64,000 bases of DNA. It comes from Nemertoderma westbladi (taxonomy: Eukaryota > Xenacoelomorpha > Nemertodermatida > Nemertodermatidae). Shown in pieces: positions 11,329 to 23,400 of the stretch. Each line of letters opens with the position of its first letter. Position 1 is the first letter of the stretch. A program made the position numbers and the translations under genes. The DNA lies in assembly GCA_032718475.1 (NCBI GenBank), contig JAUCBJ010006869.1, forward strand, positions 1 to 64,000, read 5' to 3'. The notes under the pieces were generated by a model that saw only the letters and a list, made by a program, of their open reading frames with translations, was not told the DNA's origin and did not search any database.

Positions 11329-11957
11329 CTTGCTTTCAGCCTACAGCGCTACAGGCCTATATCAGAAGCTGTACAGCCTGATATCAGTACAGCAGTAATA
11401 TAACATACTGCACACTGACATACAGACATACTGTTATTTGTATGCCGTATCATGTACTGTCTGATGTATGTGTATACCGTAACTGCTGTAATGCAGTAAT
11501 GCTGTAATGTTATACCGGTAGCTGTATTCTGTTAATTATTTTATCGAGTGTTATTGTATGTTTACATACAGACATACCGGTAATTAAATTATCAGGTATA
11601 TTTGCCAACGCGCCCTTATTGCTGTATTGTCTTTTTATCTGTTTACTCTCTGACTCTGTCTGTCTGTGCCTCTTTTTATTATGTGTATTTAGTTTTGTTT
11701 TACAACCGTCAGTCAGTCAGTCTGTCAGTGTCTGAGTCTGAGTGTTGTTTGTAACCTGGTTGTTTTTTGTCCTCGACCATATTTTTACTGGTACCGAGTG
11801 TTAATAATAATAATAACAGAATAATACTGTAATAATAATTCTGGTAGAATTCTGATAGACATTTAACATTACAGCATTGGGCCCCTACCAGCTACCAGTC
11901 TGCCAGTATCTAATTTAGGCCTATTAGGCCTATTAAAATAAAAAGCACAATTTCAAG

Positions 11958-12812
11958 ATGCCGTTCAGAAACCGGGAGGAGCGAAGCGAGGTAAGCTGTT
12001 GCATGAAGTACTTTATGTTCGGATTCAACGTAATATTCTGGCTGATCGGAGGCGCCTTCATCGGGGTGGGATTATGGGCGTGGTGGGAGAAAGCGGCGCT
12101 AACAAACCTGGCTGAAGCCACTCTCAGCACCGGCTCTCTGGATCCAGCAACTCTCTTTATCATAGTTGGAGCAATTATATTCATTCTCGGATTCTCTGGC
12201 TGCGTCGGTGCTCTTCGAGAGAATATTTGTTTACTAAAATTCTTTTGCGTTTTTCTCGGAGTTATATTTTTAGCGGAGGTTACTGCCGGGGTTTTAGGTT
12301 TCGTTTACAAGGATTGGGTTCGCGATAAACTCGCTACTTACATACAGAACAACATAACAGTTTACCGGGATGACCCCGATCTGCAGGATGTTATCGATGG
12401 AGTTCAGAGCGCGTTGCAATGCTGCGGTGGAGGTTCGTACGAGGATTGGGACAAGAACGAATACTTCCGGTGCGTCCCGAACCCCGGTGTGCGCGCGGTG
12501 AGTGCGGAAGCCTGCGGGGTCCCGGTTAGTTGCTGTCGGCTGTCGGACGATCCCACCGCCGTCGTTAACAACCAGTGCGGTTACGGGATCAGGGATAAAG
12601 ATATCCAAATGTCCGAGGTCACCGACACCATACACACGACCGGGTGCGTCGAGGCCTTTGAGTTGTGGGTCACGGATAATCTCGTCTGGGTCGCCGGCGT
12701 CTGTATTGGCGTCGCGGTGTTACAGATTGTCGGGATTTGTTTCGCTTCTAATCTAATAAGCGATATAAAGGCACAGCGCGCTAAATGGTACCGAACGCAT
12801 CCCAGCCGCTGA
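11958..12812 (+). CDS. C8-type tetraspanin (TSPAN5/14/17/33-like), intronless
   Basis: A 284-residue protein with four hydrophobic segments (about 23-43, 70-90, 98-120 and 245-270) and a large extracellular loop between TM3 and TM4. The loop has the tetraspanin CCG at 155-157 and eight cysteines in all (including SCC and the Cys before EAFELW), which defines the TspanC8 subgroup. Conserved runs such as GVGLWAW, GFSGCVGALREN, DWVRD and the SYEDWD / CGVP pattern match TSPAN5/14/17. In animals TspanC8 proteins bind the protease ADAM10, guide its exit from the ER and set its substrate choice. Short juxtamembrane cysteines (SCCMKY) are probable palmitoylation sites. The whole CDS is one exon, unlike vertebrate orthologues. 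The start is the first in-frame ATG. Neither neighbour is functionally related. Confidence 0.95.
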   Translation: MPFRNREERSEVSCCMKYFMFGFNVIFWLIGGAFIGVGLWAWWEKAALTNLAEATLSTGSLDPATLFIIVGAIIFILGFSGCVGALRENICLLKFFCVFLGVIFLAEVTAGVLGFVYKDWVRDKLATYIQNNITVYRDDPDLQDVIDGVQSALQCCGGGSYEDWDKNEYFRCVPNPGVRAVSAEACGVPVSCCRLSDDPTAVVNNQCGYGIRDKDIQMSEVTDTIHTTGCVEAFELWVTDNLVWVAGVCIGVAVLQIVGICFASNLISDIKAQRAKWYRTHPSR

Positions 12813-14290
12813 ACTAGTGGTCTAGACAGACGGCAGTGCAGACAGAGCTCATCCATATGATGAATCCCACCATAAAAAAAACTGAAATAGAAAACTTTGT
12901 TGTATAAATGTGTAGAGAAACTATGTGACTAACCCATATAGTCTGTGGAATATTGATCAACCCATATTGAACCGTCCTTTACCTTTTGTACAATATCTCA
13001 TAGCGTCATAAAATGTTTTTACTTAAAGGGTTCGTAACAAAATTTTGACTCCTTTTTGTTTTTACATCGTTATGCAGTTAGTCGAACATCATAATCTATT
13101 TTTTGGACCACTCAAGTAACATTAGAATTGCATTTATCCCGCTGCGTCGCTGAATTCTTCCTTTTCTTTTCGGATTGTTCTGCAGAATTTGAATTCACAA
13201 TATTACGTTTATATTAAATATTATATTATTAATTAATGTTGTTTGTTTTATTATAAAGTTGATTTTACTATTTGTATCTGCGTATATTTCGTGTTTATTT
13301 ACATGTCTATCCGGCTTTATTGCACACAGCCAGAGTCAGTCTCATCCAATACATGAAAAACTGAATATAAAACATTTTTGTTAATAAAAAGTGCGAAATA
13401 TTTTGAGATATTCATAAAATTCTTTAAATTTATTATTAATAGAGCATCAAGGTGGTGTTTGGGACTTTTACGTTATATTAAAAACCAATTCACTGTGTCG
13501 CTACATAATAATAATTAATTACTATAATAATTATAATAATAATTATTTATTGATTGATTTATTGATAATAATTAATATAATAATAATTAATTACGAGTTA
13601 CGACGTCTAGTAATGATGAGATAATTGATTACAGTCTTCATATGAAACTGTAATTACTGTTGTTGTAGTTGGTAATTGTATTAACTGAATGTCAATTTAT
13701 TCTAATTTTGTTGTAACTTGTTATCGTTATAACTATGAATAGGTTGCGATTGCGATGATATTAATAATTTAAATCTATATGTATATGTATGTATATTTAT
13801 ATGTATAGTTAAATTGGCATTTTACGTTGTTGATACAAAATTACTCCTTATACAAACAAAACTCTTAATACTAACTGCTCTAAGTAATAATGTTAACTCT
13901 TTGTGATGTAGAAAACAAGCAGTAAACCCGTGCTATAAGATTGCTATATAGATTGCACGGGTTCAATGAAACTAATTACGATAAATAATTTAATTTACAA
14001 AGCTACTTAAATGTATTTTGATGGGGATTTTATTTTCCTTACTTTTGTCTTTGTGTGTATATTTACAATCATATTGATTTCTAATTTTTCTTATAGATTA
14101 CGAACACAATTTTGTCGTTGTTGTTGAAATTTGACGGAGATTGTGGTATTGGATGGATTCGTAATTTTTTAATAATTTAAATTACAAAATATTTTTTTAG
14201 TCTGTTACATTTAACCGTTATTGTATTTAGAAATTGTACGCCCTATGTGAATCTACATAAATTGAGTACTCGATTTATTTTTTTGTAAAT
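12813..14290 (+). other. Downstream region of tetraspanin, probable 3' UTR and AT-rich spacer
   Basis: No further gene. Candidate AATAAA signals occur near 13381 and 14288. The stretch 13500-13640 is made of TAATAATTAATTA-type low-complexity sequence. A 9-bp stem hairpin lies at 13925-13963. Where the transcript ends cannot be decided from sequence. Confidence 0.4.
13925..13963. repeat. Hairpin (9-bp GC-rich stem) downstream of tetraspanin
   Basis: AACCCGTGC at 13925-13933 pairs perfectly with GCACGGGTT at 13955-13963 across a 21-nt AT-rich loop. It stands out because the surroundings are very AT-rich. It could be a 3' UTR structure if the tetraspanin transcript runs this far. Confidence 0.55.
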
Positions 14291-14426
14291 AAAGTTTCGA
14301 ATTTCCTCAATTACTTTCAGTTTTAATGATAAATTTTCGTGGCCATGTATTTCTAGCGGGCCAATCCTTTATCTGTTACTATGGCTGCAGAAATAGCGTA
14401 AAAGCAATCAAAATTACACGCTCTCA

Positions 14427-14544
14427 GGGGAAAATCAACGCATCTTACGAGAAAAAAGAAACATCAACGCAACATGTTATCTACGAGGGGAAGATAACAT
14501 GTTGCGTTGCTGTTTCATTTTTCTCGTAAGATGCGTCGATCCCC
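14427..14544. repeat. Long foldback hairpin (~53-bp arms)
   Basis: The arm 14427-14482 (GGGGAAAATCAACGCATCTT...) is inverted at 14492-14544 with few mismatches, leaving a loop of only about 9 nt. The core AACATGTTATCT / AGATAACATGTT is perfect. The right arm runs straight into a poly-C tract at 14541-14557. No ORF or terminal duplication; a foldback or MITE relic. Confidence 0.8.
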
Positions 14545-14559
14545 CCCCCCCCCCCCCTC

Positions 14560-15770
14560 CTCCCAGTCATCACCCCTTCCCATCCATCCTTAGCCGGGCC
14601 AACCAATTAATGTTTTCACTAGTTTTGGATGGTGTCTCCCATATATTACGCCTACAATTAAAGACAGAGTATGAATAAACGTCATTATAAGTATTCTGGG
14701 GAAAAGTCACTTAAAAATCCAAATGGCCGCATGTAAGACCTACCTGGTTAAAGACCCATCAAACATTCTAACGAACTGGTTTCACCGGATCGATCACCCC
14801 TGGACTAAACTGATCGCATGCCCCCTAGCGGCTGGTTCTGCAGTGAGTTCGTGATGAACCACGCCCATGTTGCTGGTTATTGTGAGTGTATATAGGTGGG
14901 TAGCATCCACACCACTGACACTATCTATGATGGGCATTTTCCATGCCCTTCCAAGACATTAATTTTAAACTGGTGTAACTAAAGGTTTCATTTCAATTAA
15001 CATTTATTAACCTCATTGGTGAGGATGATTGGACAACAAGCCAAAGCTTATGTTAAGCCCGTACATCCATAACGATAAACTGTATAAATTGCACCGGCAC
15101 CAAATATATTTTAGATTGATATACTTATTCAAAAAGATGACATACAACTACCATACATATCATACGGACATTGCACACATACATACAAACAGTACGCACA
15201 CCACTACTCATACGCATACGTACTCAACATACATACACGCCCAGACTGCTGCAGAGGTAAGCACTAACGATCCATACTAGAGTTAGATAGAACTACGATA
15301 GAACTAGAATAGACGATTATATTATCAAAACCAGATTACAAAATAATTCAATATAATATACATTATTACAATGCAATATTACAATTTATTGTGTAATATT
15401 AATTAGCGTAAGTTTTGCAATGAGTATGATAGGCACCAAATAAATGGCTCGTGCAATGAATGAATAATGCTACATGTTGCAACACTTGTACAAGTTAAAT
15501 TTGTAAAATCACTCCAGGTAGCCTCCAACTCTCGTTCTATGGCTCCACGAAAATAATAAAAAATATAACAACAACATACAATTTCAGGTAACAGTCCGTA
15601 ATCTGGACCAGGACGTACATATATTTATAGTCTGATTTGTAAATGAAATAAAAACAATTACGGTACTTGGTATTATTATTATTATGCCGGGTTGGAATTT
15701 TAGTACCCCAAATGGAATCTTCCTGTCTTCTCTACGAAATCAGTGATTGCATAAATTATGGATTCGGCCC
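14560..15770. other. Intergenic, no gene seen
   Basis: No supported gene. A CA/TA-rich patch lies at 15165-15240, and short ORFs show no homology that I recognise. Confidence 0.4.
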
Positions 15771-15773
15771 CAT

Positions 15774-16540
15774 TCAGATCATTCTTATTTTGGGGGCCTT
15801 GCAATAATAGAAACAATGAGGGACGGAAACCAAGAGAAACAATATTGGCTTGCATAATGAGGTGGAAGTTATGGTACAAAGGGCATTCAAAGAAGTAATG
15901 GAAAGCACCCTCTTTAACGTGACCACACCGGCAACTTTTAGATGGTTTAATAAAGTTTGAAAAAAAGGTCGCAATTTAGAGATAAACAATTGCATCGCAG
16001 GCGGGATAACAAACCATTTATTGCTGGCGAACCCATTAAGTAATATGGTGGAACATAGTGGACCTTGCATACTAAGGGGTGTGTATAGTTTTAAATGATT
16101 GGAGGGTTTCAGAATTACGGATCTCAATGGGCATGGAGGGTTTCAGAATTACGGATCTCTATGGGCAATGTGTTCAATAGCCTTACTGATGATGGTAAAA
16201 GGCATTTTTATAAAAATTGCTCCGAGCAAAAGGAGGACGCAAGTCTAACGAATTGCGAGTGGCGCGTTGGCTAATACTGCTAAAAGTTGAGGGGAGAGTG
16301 GCCCTTAAGTGACCAAGGGGGGGACCCATTCATCATTTTATACATAATTACAAGTTTCTAAAAGTTTCGGCGCTCTTGCAGAGTACATAGCCCAGACTCA
16401 GCATATCAATTAGAGGAAGAGCAAGATACTGTTAATTTGCAGATTATTCTAATCGCTTCCTTTTTCAGTAGTTCCAGGGTGATTTTTAATTCCTCTGAAC
16501 AGTTATCCCAGACTGGACTAGCATATTCTAAGGTAGATAG
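15774..16540 (-). pseudogene. Decayed LINE reverse-transcriptase C-terminal region
   Basis: Read on the minus strand, 16330-16540 gives LEYASPVWDNCSEELK and a downstream ESG / LQERR pattern. Region 15780-15950 gives a Cys-His cluster (CRCGHVKEGAFHYFFECP). Both are hallmarks of the tail of Jockey/RTE-group reverse transcriptases: the post-catalytic EYASPVW box, then a C-terminal CxC...H...C knuckle. The frame changes and stops show decay. A 37-bp tandem duplication (GGAGGGTTTCAGAATTACGG) at 16094-16165 interrupts it. Confidence 0.7.
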
Positions 16541-16624
16541 ATAGATCTAATAAATGAAACATAAATATTGTTAAGAGCTTTCCTATTGACAACTGACTAA
16601 ATCACTTGAACAACGAATTTATGG

Positions 16625-16969
16625 TTGCTACACAAGACTACTAAGGCTACTACAGTACTACTACTACGGCTACTAAGACTACTACACATGACAAACGCCG
16701 AGCTTTATGGTTCACTACCACCTGTATCAACCACCCTCCGTGAACGCAGATTCAGTGGGCACTGCTGGCGAAGTAAAGACGAGGTCATACCAGATCTACT
16801 TCTCTGGCAACCAACTCATGGAAAGCGTAGTCGTGGACGACCGGCCATAACATATATAGATCAACTTGAAAGGGATACTGAACTTGGGAGAAACGAAATT
16901 GCGACAACTATGGAGAATCGGGAAGCCTGGAAGGATCTCATTTCCACTGTCAGAGTTCGCTCGACCTAG
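16625..16969 (+). pseudogene. 3' end of another LINE ORF (RTE-like tail)
   Basis: A 114-residue open frame contains ELYGSLPPVSTTLRERR, FSGHCWRSKDEV and WQPTHGKRSRGRPAITY, ending in the VRVRST terminus. This is a well-known C-terminal block of invertebrate non-LTR retrotransposon ORF2 proteins. The open frame begins at a TTG with no upstream catalytic domain, so the copy is 5'-truncated. It is on the opposite strand to the preceding LINE relic. Clade assignment (RTE or other) is from memory of the motif. Confidence 0.75.
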
Positions 16970-17379
16970 TAGTAGTATTGACAATATATATTACCGAACG
17001 CAACATGTTCTATTTCCTACTTGCACGACTAATCATGCAAATGCCACTTTAAGTCTAGTGTCAGTATACAGCCGAGGTGTTTATTCTCATTAACTTAACA
17101 ATGGGGACATTATTATTATTATTATAACTAAAGGTTTGTTTACATAAAGGGGGTGATGAGTTTGTTTAAGAAAAATCATTATTTTTTTTTATATACATCC
17201 CCTTACGGGCTAAATGGTTTTATTACTTATTATTAATTCGATTTAAAAGCACTATTATAGTCATGAATCATGATCATAGGAATGCGTTAATAAAATTTAA
17301 ATTAAATATTAAAATATATAATAAAGAGTATAAAAGGGGAGAAAAGCGAGTTAAAAAAGGGGCGATTTATATGTTTCAG

Positions 17380-17745
17380 GTTTCCAGTTGTCGTAGTGGC
17401 GGGCATGAGTCGCAGTTAAATACATGATAAATGTAAGTAGATGAACCTCCGCAGTATTTGCAGGGGCAGTCAACGGATAATTCGTGGAATTGTGTTAATG
17501 TTACATAGTTTCCAATAGAAGCCGTGAACGGTTGATCTTGAAATTAAATGTCGGTTTCTTTGTCCGGCAGTGCGCCACCAGGTGTTACTTGTGAAAGCTG
17601 GCCCATGTATATAGTTTTTTGTATTACACAAATCATCTTTACTATTCAGAAACATGTTATATTGTTCGAAAACGTCGGAATTGAATAATGACGGGAATTT
17701 ATGGTTGAGATCTTCGATATACGTTTTGCATCCGACCATCTTCAA
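17380..17745 (-). pseudogene. Possible LINE C-terminal zinc-knuckle relic
   Basis: The minus-strand frame reads a 91-residue ORF rich in Arg/His and then, past one stop, CPCKYCGG...YHVFNCDSCPPLR. A CxC...C...H...C cluster after a helical segment resembles the end of some LINE ORF2 proteins. The match is loose and interrupted. Confidence 0.35.
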
Positions 17746-17774
17746 TCAATGACCAAGAGGCGTTTTTAGGAAAT

Positions 17775-18655
17775 CGGACACGATATGAAAAAAATAAAAC
17801 TTTAAAAAATAAGCAATATGTCATGATTTATTGGGTAAAATTTCATAAATTTTTCGAATTTGACAAAATTAACATTGATTTGAGGGTACAAAGTAGAAAA
17901 TTTTGCGATTATGTCGACCATCATCAAGGAAACACGTAAAACTCGTAAAAAATCAAAAAATAAAAATATTTTTTTTACTGTTTATCAATATACAGTAGGC
18001 TATCCTTGGTATCATTGTAATCAGCCGTAAATGCACATTCCAAGGAGGTAGTTCTACGCCATAAACAAACATAGAACGCTTCACTTACAATGAGCATTAA
18101 AAGCTACCTGTATCCAATTGTAACGTCAGATACTTTTTTTTACATTTTTTCTGAATTACTTTTCTATTGTTTGGCAAACCATTTCGAAATTAAAATGACT
18201 CAATGCCGACGTAAGATGGGCGTCTCTTGTGCCATTTACAGCAATCTAGGCTACCATAAAAGCTGTGATTTCAGTGATTGAAGTTTGTAACGTCCGACAC
18301 ATTGTAACGTCCGACACATTGTAACGTCCGACACATTGTAACGTCCGACACTATTATTATTTAATGTTTAAATTGCAGTGTATAGTGTAAAAGGCATAAA
18401 TAAATAAAAATAGGTTTCAATAATTGCGATTTTCGATTCAAATTCATTCAGGTGTGAAACCTTAGTATTTTGATGATTTGGCAATTGTTGGTGAAATTGA
18501 AAATGGTTTTCAGATTCGGAATCTGCAGATGAAGGCGGTTCTTAAATGATATCTAGAGTAGGCCTACATTCCAAAGACGAAAAGTAAAGCTGACGGAGGT
18601 GGCTAAATATTGCTCCTTTTTATGTAACGTCCAACACGCAAAGTCCGACACCATT
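17775..18655. repeat. Interspersed repeat, copy 1 (also at 47428-48213)
   Basis: This stretch aligns in the same orientation with 47428-48213. Shared text includes GCGATTAT...CGACCATCATCAAG, GTAATCAGCCGTAAATGCAC and ATTCCAAGGAGGTAGTTCTA. Both end in words of GTAACGTCCGACAC. Identity looks near 85-90%. No ORF is conserved between the copies, so this is probably a non-autonomous element. Terminal repeats were not resolved. Confidence 0.8.
18288..18353. repeat. 17-bp tandem repeat, four units
   Basis: GTAACGTCCGACACATT is repeated four times in tandem, the last truncated. The same word occurs about twice at the matching place of the second family copy (about 47870-47900), so unit number varies between copies. 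Confidence 0.9.
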
Positions 18656-19085
18656 CCTAATTACAAATGTCGGCTTCAAAGGATCTGTAAATTTAACTTT
18701 TAGTCACAACCCTGGAATGGAGTAGAATAAGTTCAATTAAAATGCAGGAAACATAATGCTGTGATTACCAACTAGTTTATAAATCTCAAACTTATAATTA
18801 AATTTTGGTAAATTCGAATAATTCGAGGAAATAGTATAAATGTTAAAAATTCAACTTTAAGTAAGAGGTGTGAAATACACAATTTTACTTATTTTTTATA
18901 ACAAATAAATAAACAACAGCACCATTAAATACAAAACGTGATGTTAAATTACCGCCTGTAAAATGAAACCCGAAACAAAATACACATAAATAAATATATA
19001 AATAATGGTTCCAGTTACCATGGCTACTGATAGAGGGTGACACAATGATGGCCCAAAAACTATAAAGTACAACCGTTTCCACTGT

Positions 19086-19390
19086 GGGGGCGAGCCACGA
19101 AAGAAAGCGAGCTTATAACATACGGGTACCACTAACTCAATAGGTGTGTCTGTTTTTTCTGTTGTGTCCAATTTTGAACGTTAATAACTCGGCCAATCCT
19201 CAATGAAATCTAACCAAACCTGTTACACATGTTGTTTGGCAAAAGTGTAGAAATTTTAAAAGTTGAATTTGCGTCTGGCCTAAGAGAAGCTAAGCTAAAA
19301 GCAGTTAATTAAGTTGATTACGGTAAAAAACAGCATTTTCAACCTCCCTTTTAATGGGAATTAATTATTTTACAGTATAAGATATAAATA
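19086..19390. repeat. Interspersed repeat, inverted copy of 8046-8400
   Basis: Reverse complement of the 8.0-8.4 kb repeat, including the CGAGCCACGAA end, the TAATAACTCGGCCAATC core and the GTTAATTAAGTTGATTACGG end. About 75-80% identical by eye. No coding capacity. Confidence 0.65.
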
Positions 19391-19399
19391 AATATACCG

Positions 19400-19900
19400 G
19401 TACTTAAATATTATTTCCTTCGCCCGCGTCACGCGACATACCTTCGCCCGGGGGAAACCTAGCCCGCAAGGAAATCTTCGCCCGCGAGCAACCTTCGCCC
19501 AATAAGATTTGTGTTAGTAACCATTTTAGTTACCAATTGAGGGAAAGGAGCAGGTTACAGAGACGGCTTCTTCTATCCAAAACAATAAACGATGATGTAA
19601 CCAATTCAGGGAAAGGACCAGTTTACAGAAACCGCTTTTTCAAACCAAAAAAAAAAACAAAAAAATCATAAGATTGGACGCGGGTGAAATTTTCTAGCCG
19701 GCGAAATTTCCTGCGTACTCTCATAACTGAGCCTCGTGCTGCGCGAAGGCCCCACGAACGTGTATGTAAGTAACATGTTACAACTTACTGTACAAAATCA
19801 AACGAAAATCATAGACGATTTGTAATTAGTTAGAATGAGTCGGATCTGAAAAGGGAGACATGGTGGGAGGGGGGTGGGGGGGGGGGGGGGATCCTTTGTT
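19400..19900. repeat. Composite repeat: CTTCGCCCGCG words, GGAGCAGGTTACAG family piece, poly-G tract
   Basis: Four CTTCGCCC-type words at 19420-19500 are followed by two pieces containing GGGAAAGGA(G/C)CAG and ACAATAAAC, which recur at 20240-20520, 28232-28425, 52580-52812 and 53860-54090. An uninterrupted ~17-nt G run lies at 19871-19890. This looks like a heterogeneous MITE family in which a G-tract marks one side. Confidence 0.55.
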
Positions 19901-20239
19901 GCTTAACTCAAATTCCACCTTGACGAATTAATATATCGTCTTCGCGAATTAACAATGTTAATTGTCAATTAAGCATACAGTATCGCAAAATGAGACTGCA
20001 ATTTTGATAAAAGTTATCTCCAGCGCAAATTGATCGCATAGGAAATAATGTTATGTTTATTATTTTGGTTAGAAAACCCCGCCATTATAGCCTGCTCTTT
20101 TCCCTTAATGTTATGAATTAAATTAAGCTTTAAACTCACTAAACACATAGTTGGCGTTTGCGGTAATTTTGCGCCATAAACTCACATTAAAGGAAAGTAT
20201 CCAGTACATTCAGTGAAAGTAATTCTAAAACAATAAAAT

Positions 20240-20540
20240 TATAGTCCATCCCTCTCCAGGGAAAACAACGTAAAAATAACATCTGATTACTCTCAAAAAT
20301 AAAACTGTAACCTGTTATATTTACTTTCGTTTATTGTTTTGGTTAGATAGAATAACGTGCCAGCAGGTTATACATTTGTGTTTTTATGGTTGCTAGGTGA
20401 GATGTTTTGTCAGCTGGTGACGGGTTTTATAATAAATTTATTAATAAAAGAAATGTGCCGGAGAGGTAAGTAAAAAAAATAAAGTGCCACACTGAAACCT
20501 GCTCATTTCCATTAATGCTAATCGATTATTATGATTGCTA
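20240..20540. repeat. GGAGCAGGTTACAG-family repeat (inverted)
   Basis: CCATCCCTCTCCAGGGAAAA, TGATTACTCTCAAAAATAAA and CTGTAACCTG are the reverse complement of the block at 52740-52812. A second partial piece (AACCTGCTCATTTCC) is near 20500. Confidence 0.6.
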
Positions 20541-21540
20541 ATTCGCTGCTGCGAGATATTAATTACAAAAACATTAAAAGTAACTTACACAGACTCACTA
20601 AATATTCTGACTGTATTATTGTAAATAATTTCACTGTGAAATGAATTTGAATCAGCTAAGAATACGATTAAAGTTTAAAATATACGAAAAATGACCGCCA
20701 ATTTTACAAACTAAAAGTAATGTATAATAATATTGAGTTACTGTTTACATTTTACATCAATAACACAAATTACTAATATTAAATGTATCGTAATAAATAT
20801 AAAACACAGTGAAGCGACACATTTAGTAAAAGCGTGTGAATTGCAGTGGAGTGTGACGCTAATTAAATTGTGTGTTGTGTGGGTGTGACTACCCCGAAAC
20901 AGTCACTTATAACTTAAATGAAACCCAAAATTAAATAAGTTTAAATATTTTCAATAATTTAGCCACAAAATAGATTGATTCAACCCCAAAATAAAATAAA
21001 TATATACAACAAAATATAGTATAATATTAGGAATATTAGTTCTTATATGAACAACGAACAGTTATTTCGGTAGAGCTATTAGAAATATTTTGCTTATCAA
21101 ACTGAAAGAAAGTAAACTAAGTAATACTTTTTTTTACATTGTAAATTTAGGTTTGTGGATTCAATTGTAAGATTCACGTTACAAAGTTACCGAAAAACTT
21201 ATATACATTACATACTGCAAAAGGTTCCCAAATTTAATTTTGCGAATTAAAGCTGGATAATCAAATTCAATTGTAAATACATGAAATTAATAAAAATTGG
21301 AAAAAAAGTTGAAATCTTATACAAGTTCATACGCGGGTATAGGCCTACATAATTCAGCGAGAAACTTACAGTAAGTTGCTCAAAAAGTTGCTAACAGAGT
21401 TGCCCAAAACATTCCGGAGTGTAAACATGCATTTCGTAAGAGTTATTTTCTAAAAACTTTTAATTTTCAAAATTCCATATTCAGGTATAGGTACGTTTTG
21501 CGAAAACCTATAAGAAATCGATCTTATTTTGGTAGCGATG
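20541..21540. other. Intergenic, no gene seen
   Basis: AT-rich sequence downstream of the VAMP4 gene. No ORF or strong repeat beyond a C/A-rich patch at 20900-21010. Confidence 0.4.
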
Positions 21541-21558
21541 GATGGCGTACTACTGTAC

Positions 21559-21620
21559 TAAATATTGCCGGTAGTTACAATGTACGCCGTACATTGTAAT
21601 GTAACTACCGGCAATATTTA
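21559..21620. repeat. Inverted repeat downstream of VAMP4
   Basis: AAATATTGCCGGTAGTTAC at about 21560 is perfectly inverted as GTAACTACCGGCAATATTT ending at 21619, with an inner imperfect stem built from AATGTACG/GTACATT. It lies about 280 bp past the VAMP4 stop (minus strand), so it could fold in the 3' UTR or be a small MITE. Confidence 0.75.
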
Positions 21621-21898
21621 GTTACTCGTAACTAAGGAAGTACCTACTACTACCAACCCTATAACTGTATAAATGTACCGGTAACTAGGCCTATAATAAA
21701 TTGCATTACTAGATTCCTGTATTGCATTCCATTACCGAATGGCACATATAGCAGCATAGTGGTTTTTCTAATGGGTAGCCACATAGGTAAGGCGAAACAA
21801 AAGCATTTAAGGATTAAATTGAAACGACTGTAGGTAGTTCCACGATACAGTCTGATAGTTGTTCAAAGGAAGATAACTTATTAGATGAATTAGCCTCG

Positions 21899-22282
21899 TC
21901 ATTGTGACTGTGATTGATTCTTTATTATTATAGGGATAATAATAATTAGCAAGAGTACAAGAACAACCCCTAATAGTATCAACCATGTCCGACAATTCTG
22001 CCACCACATGGACCTCTGTAGAGTTCGGGAACGAACACGGAATTGGTCGGCACTGACAGACAGATCGGCCGACCTATCCTCTAGATCTTCCAATCTCTCT
22101 CCCCTGTCCATGACGCGGCTTATGTTTTCGCGCATTACACCTATGACTCCCTGCACCTGGTGCTGCACCTCTCGGATTTTGGAGTCGCGTTGTCCGGAAT
22201 CGGGGTCGGCGAACGGGTTGTAATCGTCGTCGCTAGCGCCTCCGTGGAGGAGGTTGGTTCTCTCGCTGTTTCTTGTCGCCAT
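21899..22282 (-). CDS. VAMP4: VAMP4-like R-SNARE, intronless
   Basis: A 127-residue type IV tail-anchored protein. Residues 6-12, SERTNLL, match the dileucine-type sorting signal of VAMP4 that sends it to the trans-Golgi network. Residues about 35-95 form the R-SNARE heptad helix, with the ionic zero-layer arginine at about 51 (VMRENISRV) and the following RGERLEDLEDRS, as in VAMP4. A WW pair before the anchor and a 22-residue Leu/Ile/Val-rich membrane segment (99-120) complete it. VAMP4 pairs with syntaxin-6/16 and Vti1a in endosome-to-TGN and related fusion. Slightly shorter than the human protein (141 residues), mainly at the N-terminus. One exon only. A direct repeat starts about 360 bp upstream of the start codon. 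Confidence 0.93.
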   Translation of the reverse strand: MATRNSERTNLLHGGASDDDYNPFADPDSGQRDSKIREVQHQVQGVIGVMRENISRVMDRGERLEDLEDRSADLSVSADQFRVRSRTLQRSMWWQNCRTWLILLGVVLVLLLIIIIPIIIKNQSQSQ

Positions 22283-22645
22283 AACAATACCGGTAACTTA
22301 GCCTGTTCAGCTGAAAATACCAATACTGCAGTACTGTGTTAGCAGCTCATCTATCAGTCTCGACAGTACCGGCTGACCGGTACTGCAGTGCAGTAGGCTG
22401 GGCTGGGCAGCTGGGAGACAGGGCTGAGAACGAGAAGCAGGGAAGGCCTACAGCACAGCCTACGACAGTACGATATCGATCGTAGAATCTGAGAATAGGA
22501 TAGGCCCAACAGTCAGCCCTTCGCCTTCCCTTCAGTGCTTGACAACTGGACAATGCTGCAATGAATGACAATTTCTGCAGTTGTTCTGCAGTTGGCTGTT
22601 TTACAATTTATAAGTCAGTACTATACTGCTCAAAGTGGTTGGCAG

Positions 22646-22890
22646 CACTCAGCTGGTCATAGCAATTTACCTTAGAGTCTTAGGTTGAGCTAATAGATTG
22701 GCTTGTTATTGGTTGTGGCAAGATCCAGCCAGATTTATTAATATTGACTGCGTTGTAGTGAGTGTTAAGTTTACAATAATATTTAAGGAATGGATGAATG
22801 AATGACGGTTATTGAAAATAATTTATAATTGGCTGAATTGGTTTGGTTGTATCAAACACATATTTCATTGTATTATATAATATATAATAA
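22646..22890. repeat. Left copy of ~240-bp direct repeat flanking the 22.9-28.2 kb element cluster
   Basis: From CACTCAGCTGGTCATAGCAA to about TTTCATTGTATTATA, this matches 28602-28838 in the same orientation. Shared runs include GCTAATAGATTGGCTTGTTA and TGAATGAATGACGGTTATTG. Identity is above 90%. Confidence 0.85.
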
Positions 22891-23400
22891 TAGATATGAT
22901 ATATATTATGGTGGAGTGAAAAAAAGATTTTTCTTTATTTTTAAGGGAAGCATTATTTTCTGATGCCAAATCGGTCTAAACTAACTTTGCAAAAAAAAAT
23001 TTTGATTTCGAAAAATTCTAAGCGGGCCTCACGGCACTTGAAAATTTCAAATTTTTGGGAAGGCAATGCCAGTATTGAAAATCCCAGATATTTTGTATTT
23101 TTGATAAAAGTTAAGGAAGATGCAAATATATAATGCCAAATAGGTTGGAAACAAACACAAAATGTGAAATTGTGAATTTCATATAAATCTACCCCAGCCT
23201 CATGGCCTTTAAAATTTTGCCAAATTTCACCCTAAAAATACAGCAAAGCACTTTGTAGTCTCTATAGTTGAAATCGATTTACTGGGGTTTGGAGTTCTTC
23301 CTGAGAGAAAACCAAGTCCCCTGATTTGATTACTACTATATTTCAATGCTAGAAACCCAGCTAGCTGGCTGTGAATTTGCCTTTGGATCAAATTCCCAAT

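Noticed and set aside
12294-12856. ORFs antisense to the tetraspanin
   Set aside because: Shadow frames of a strongly conserved protein on the other strand.
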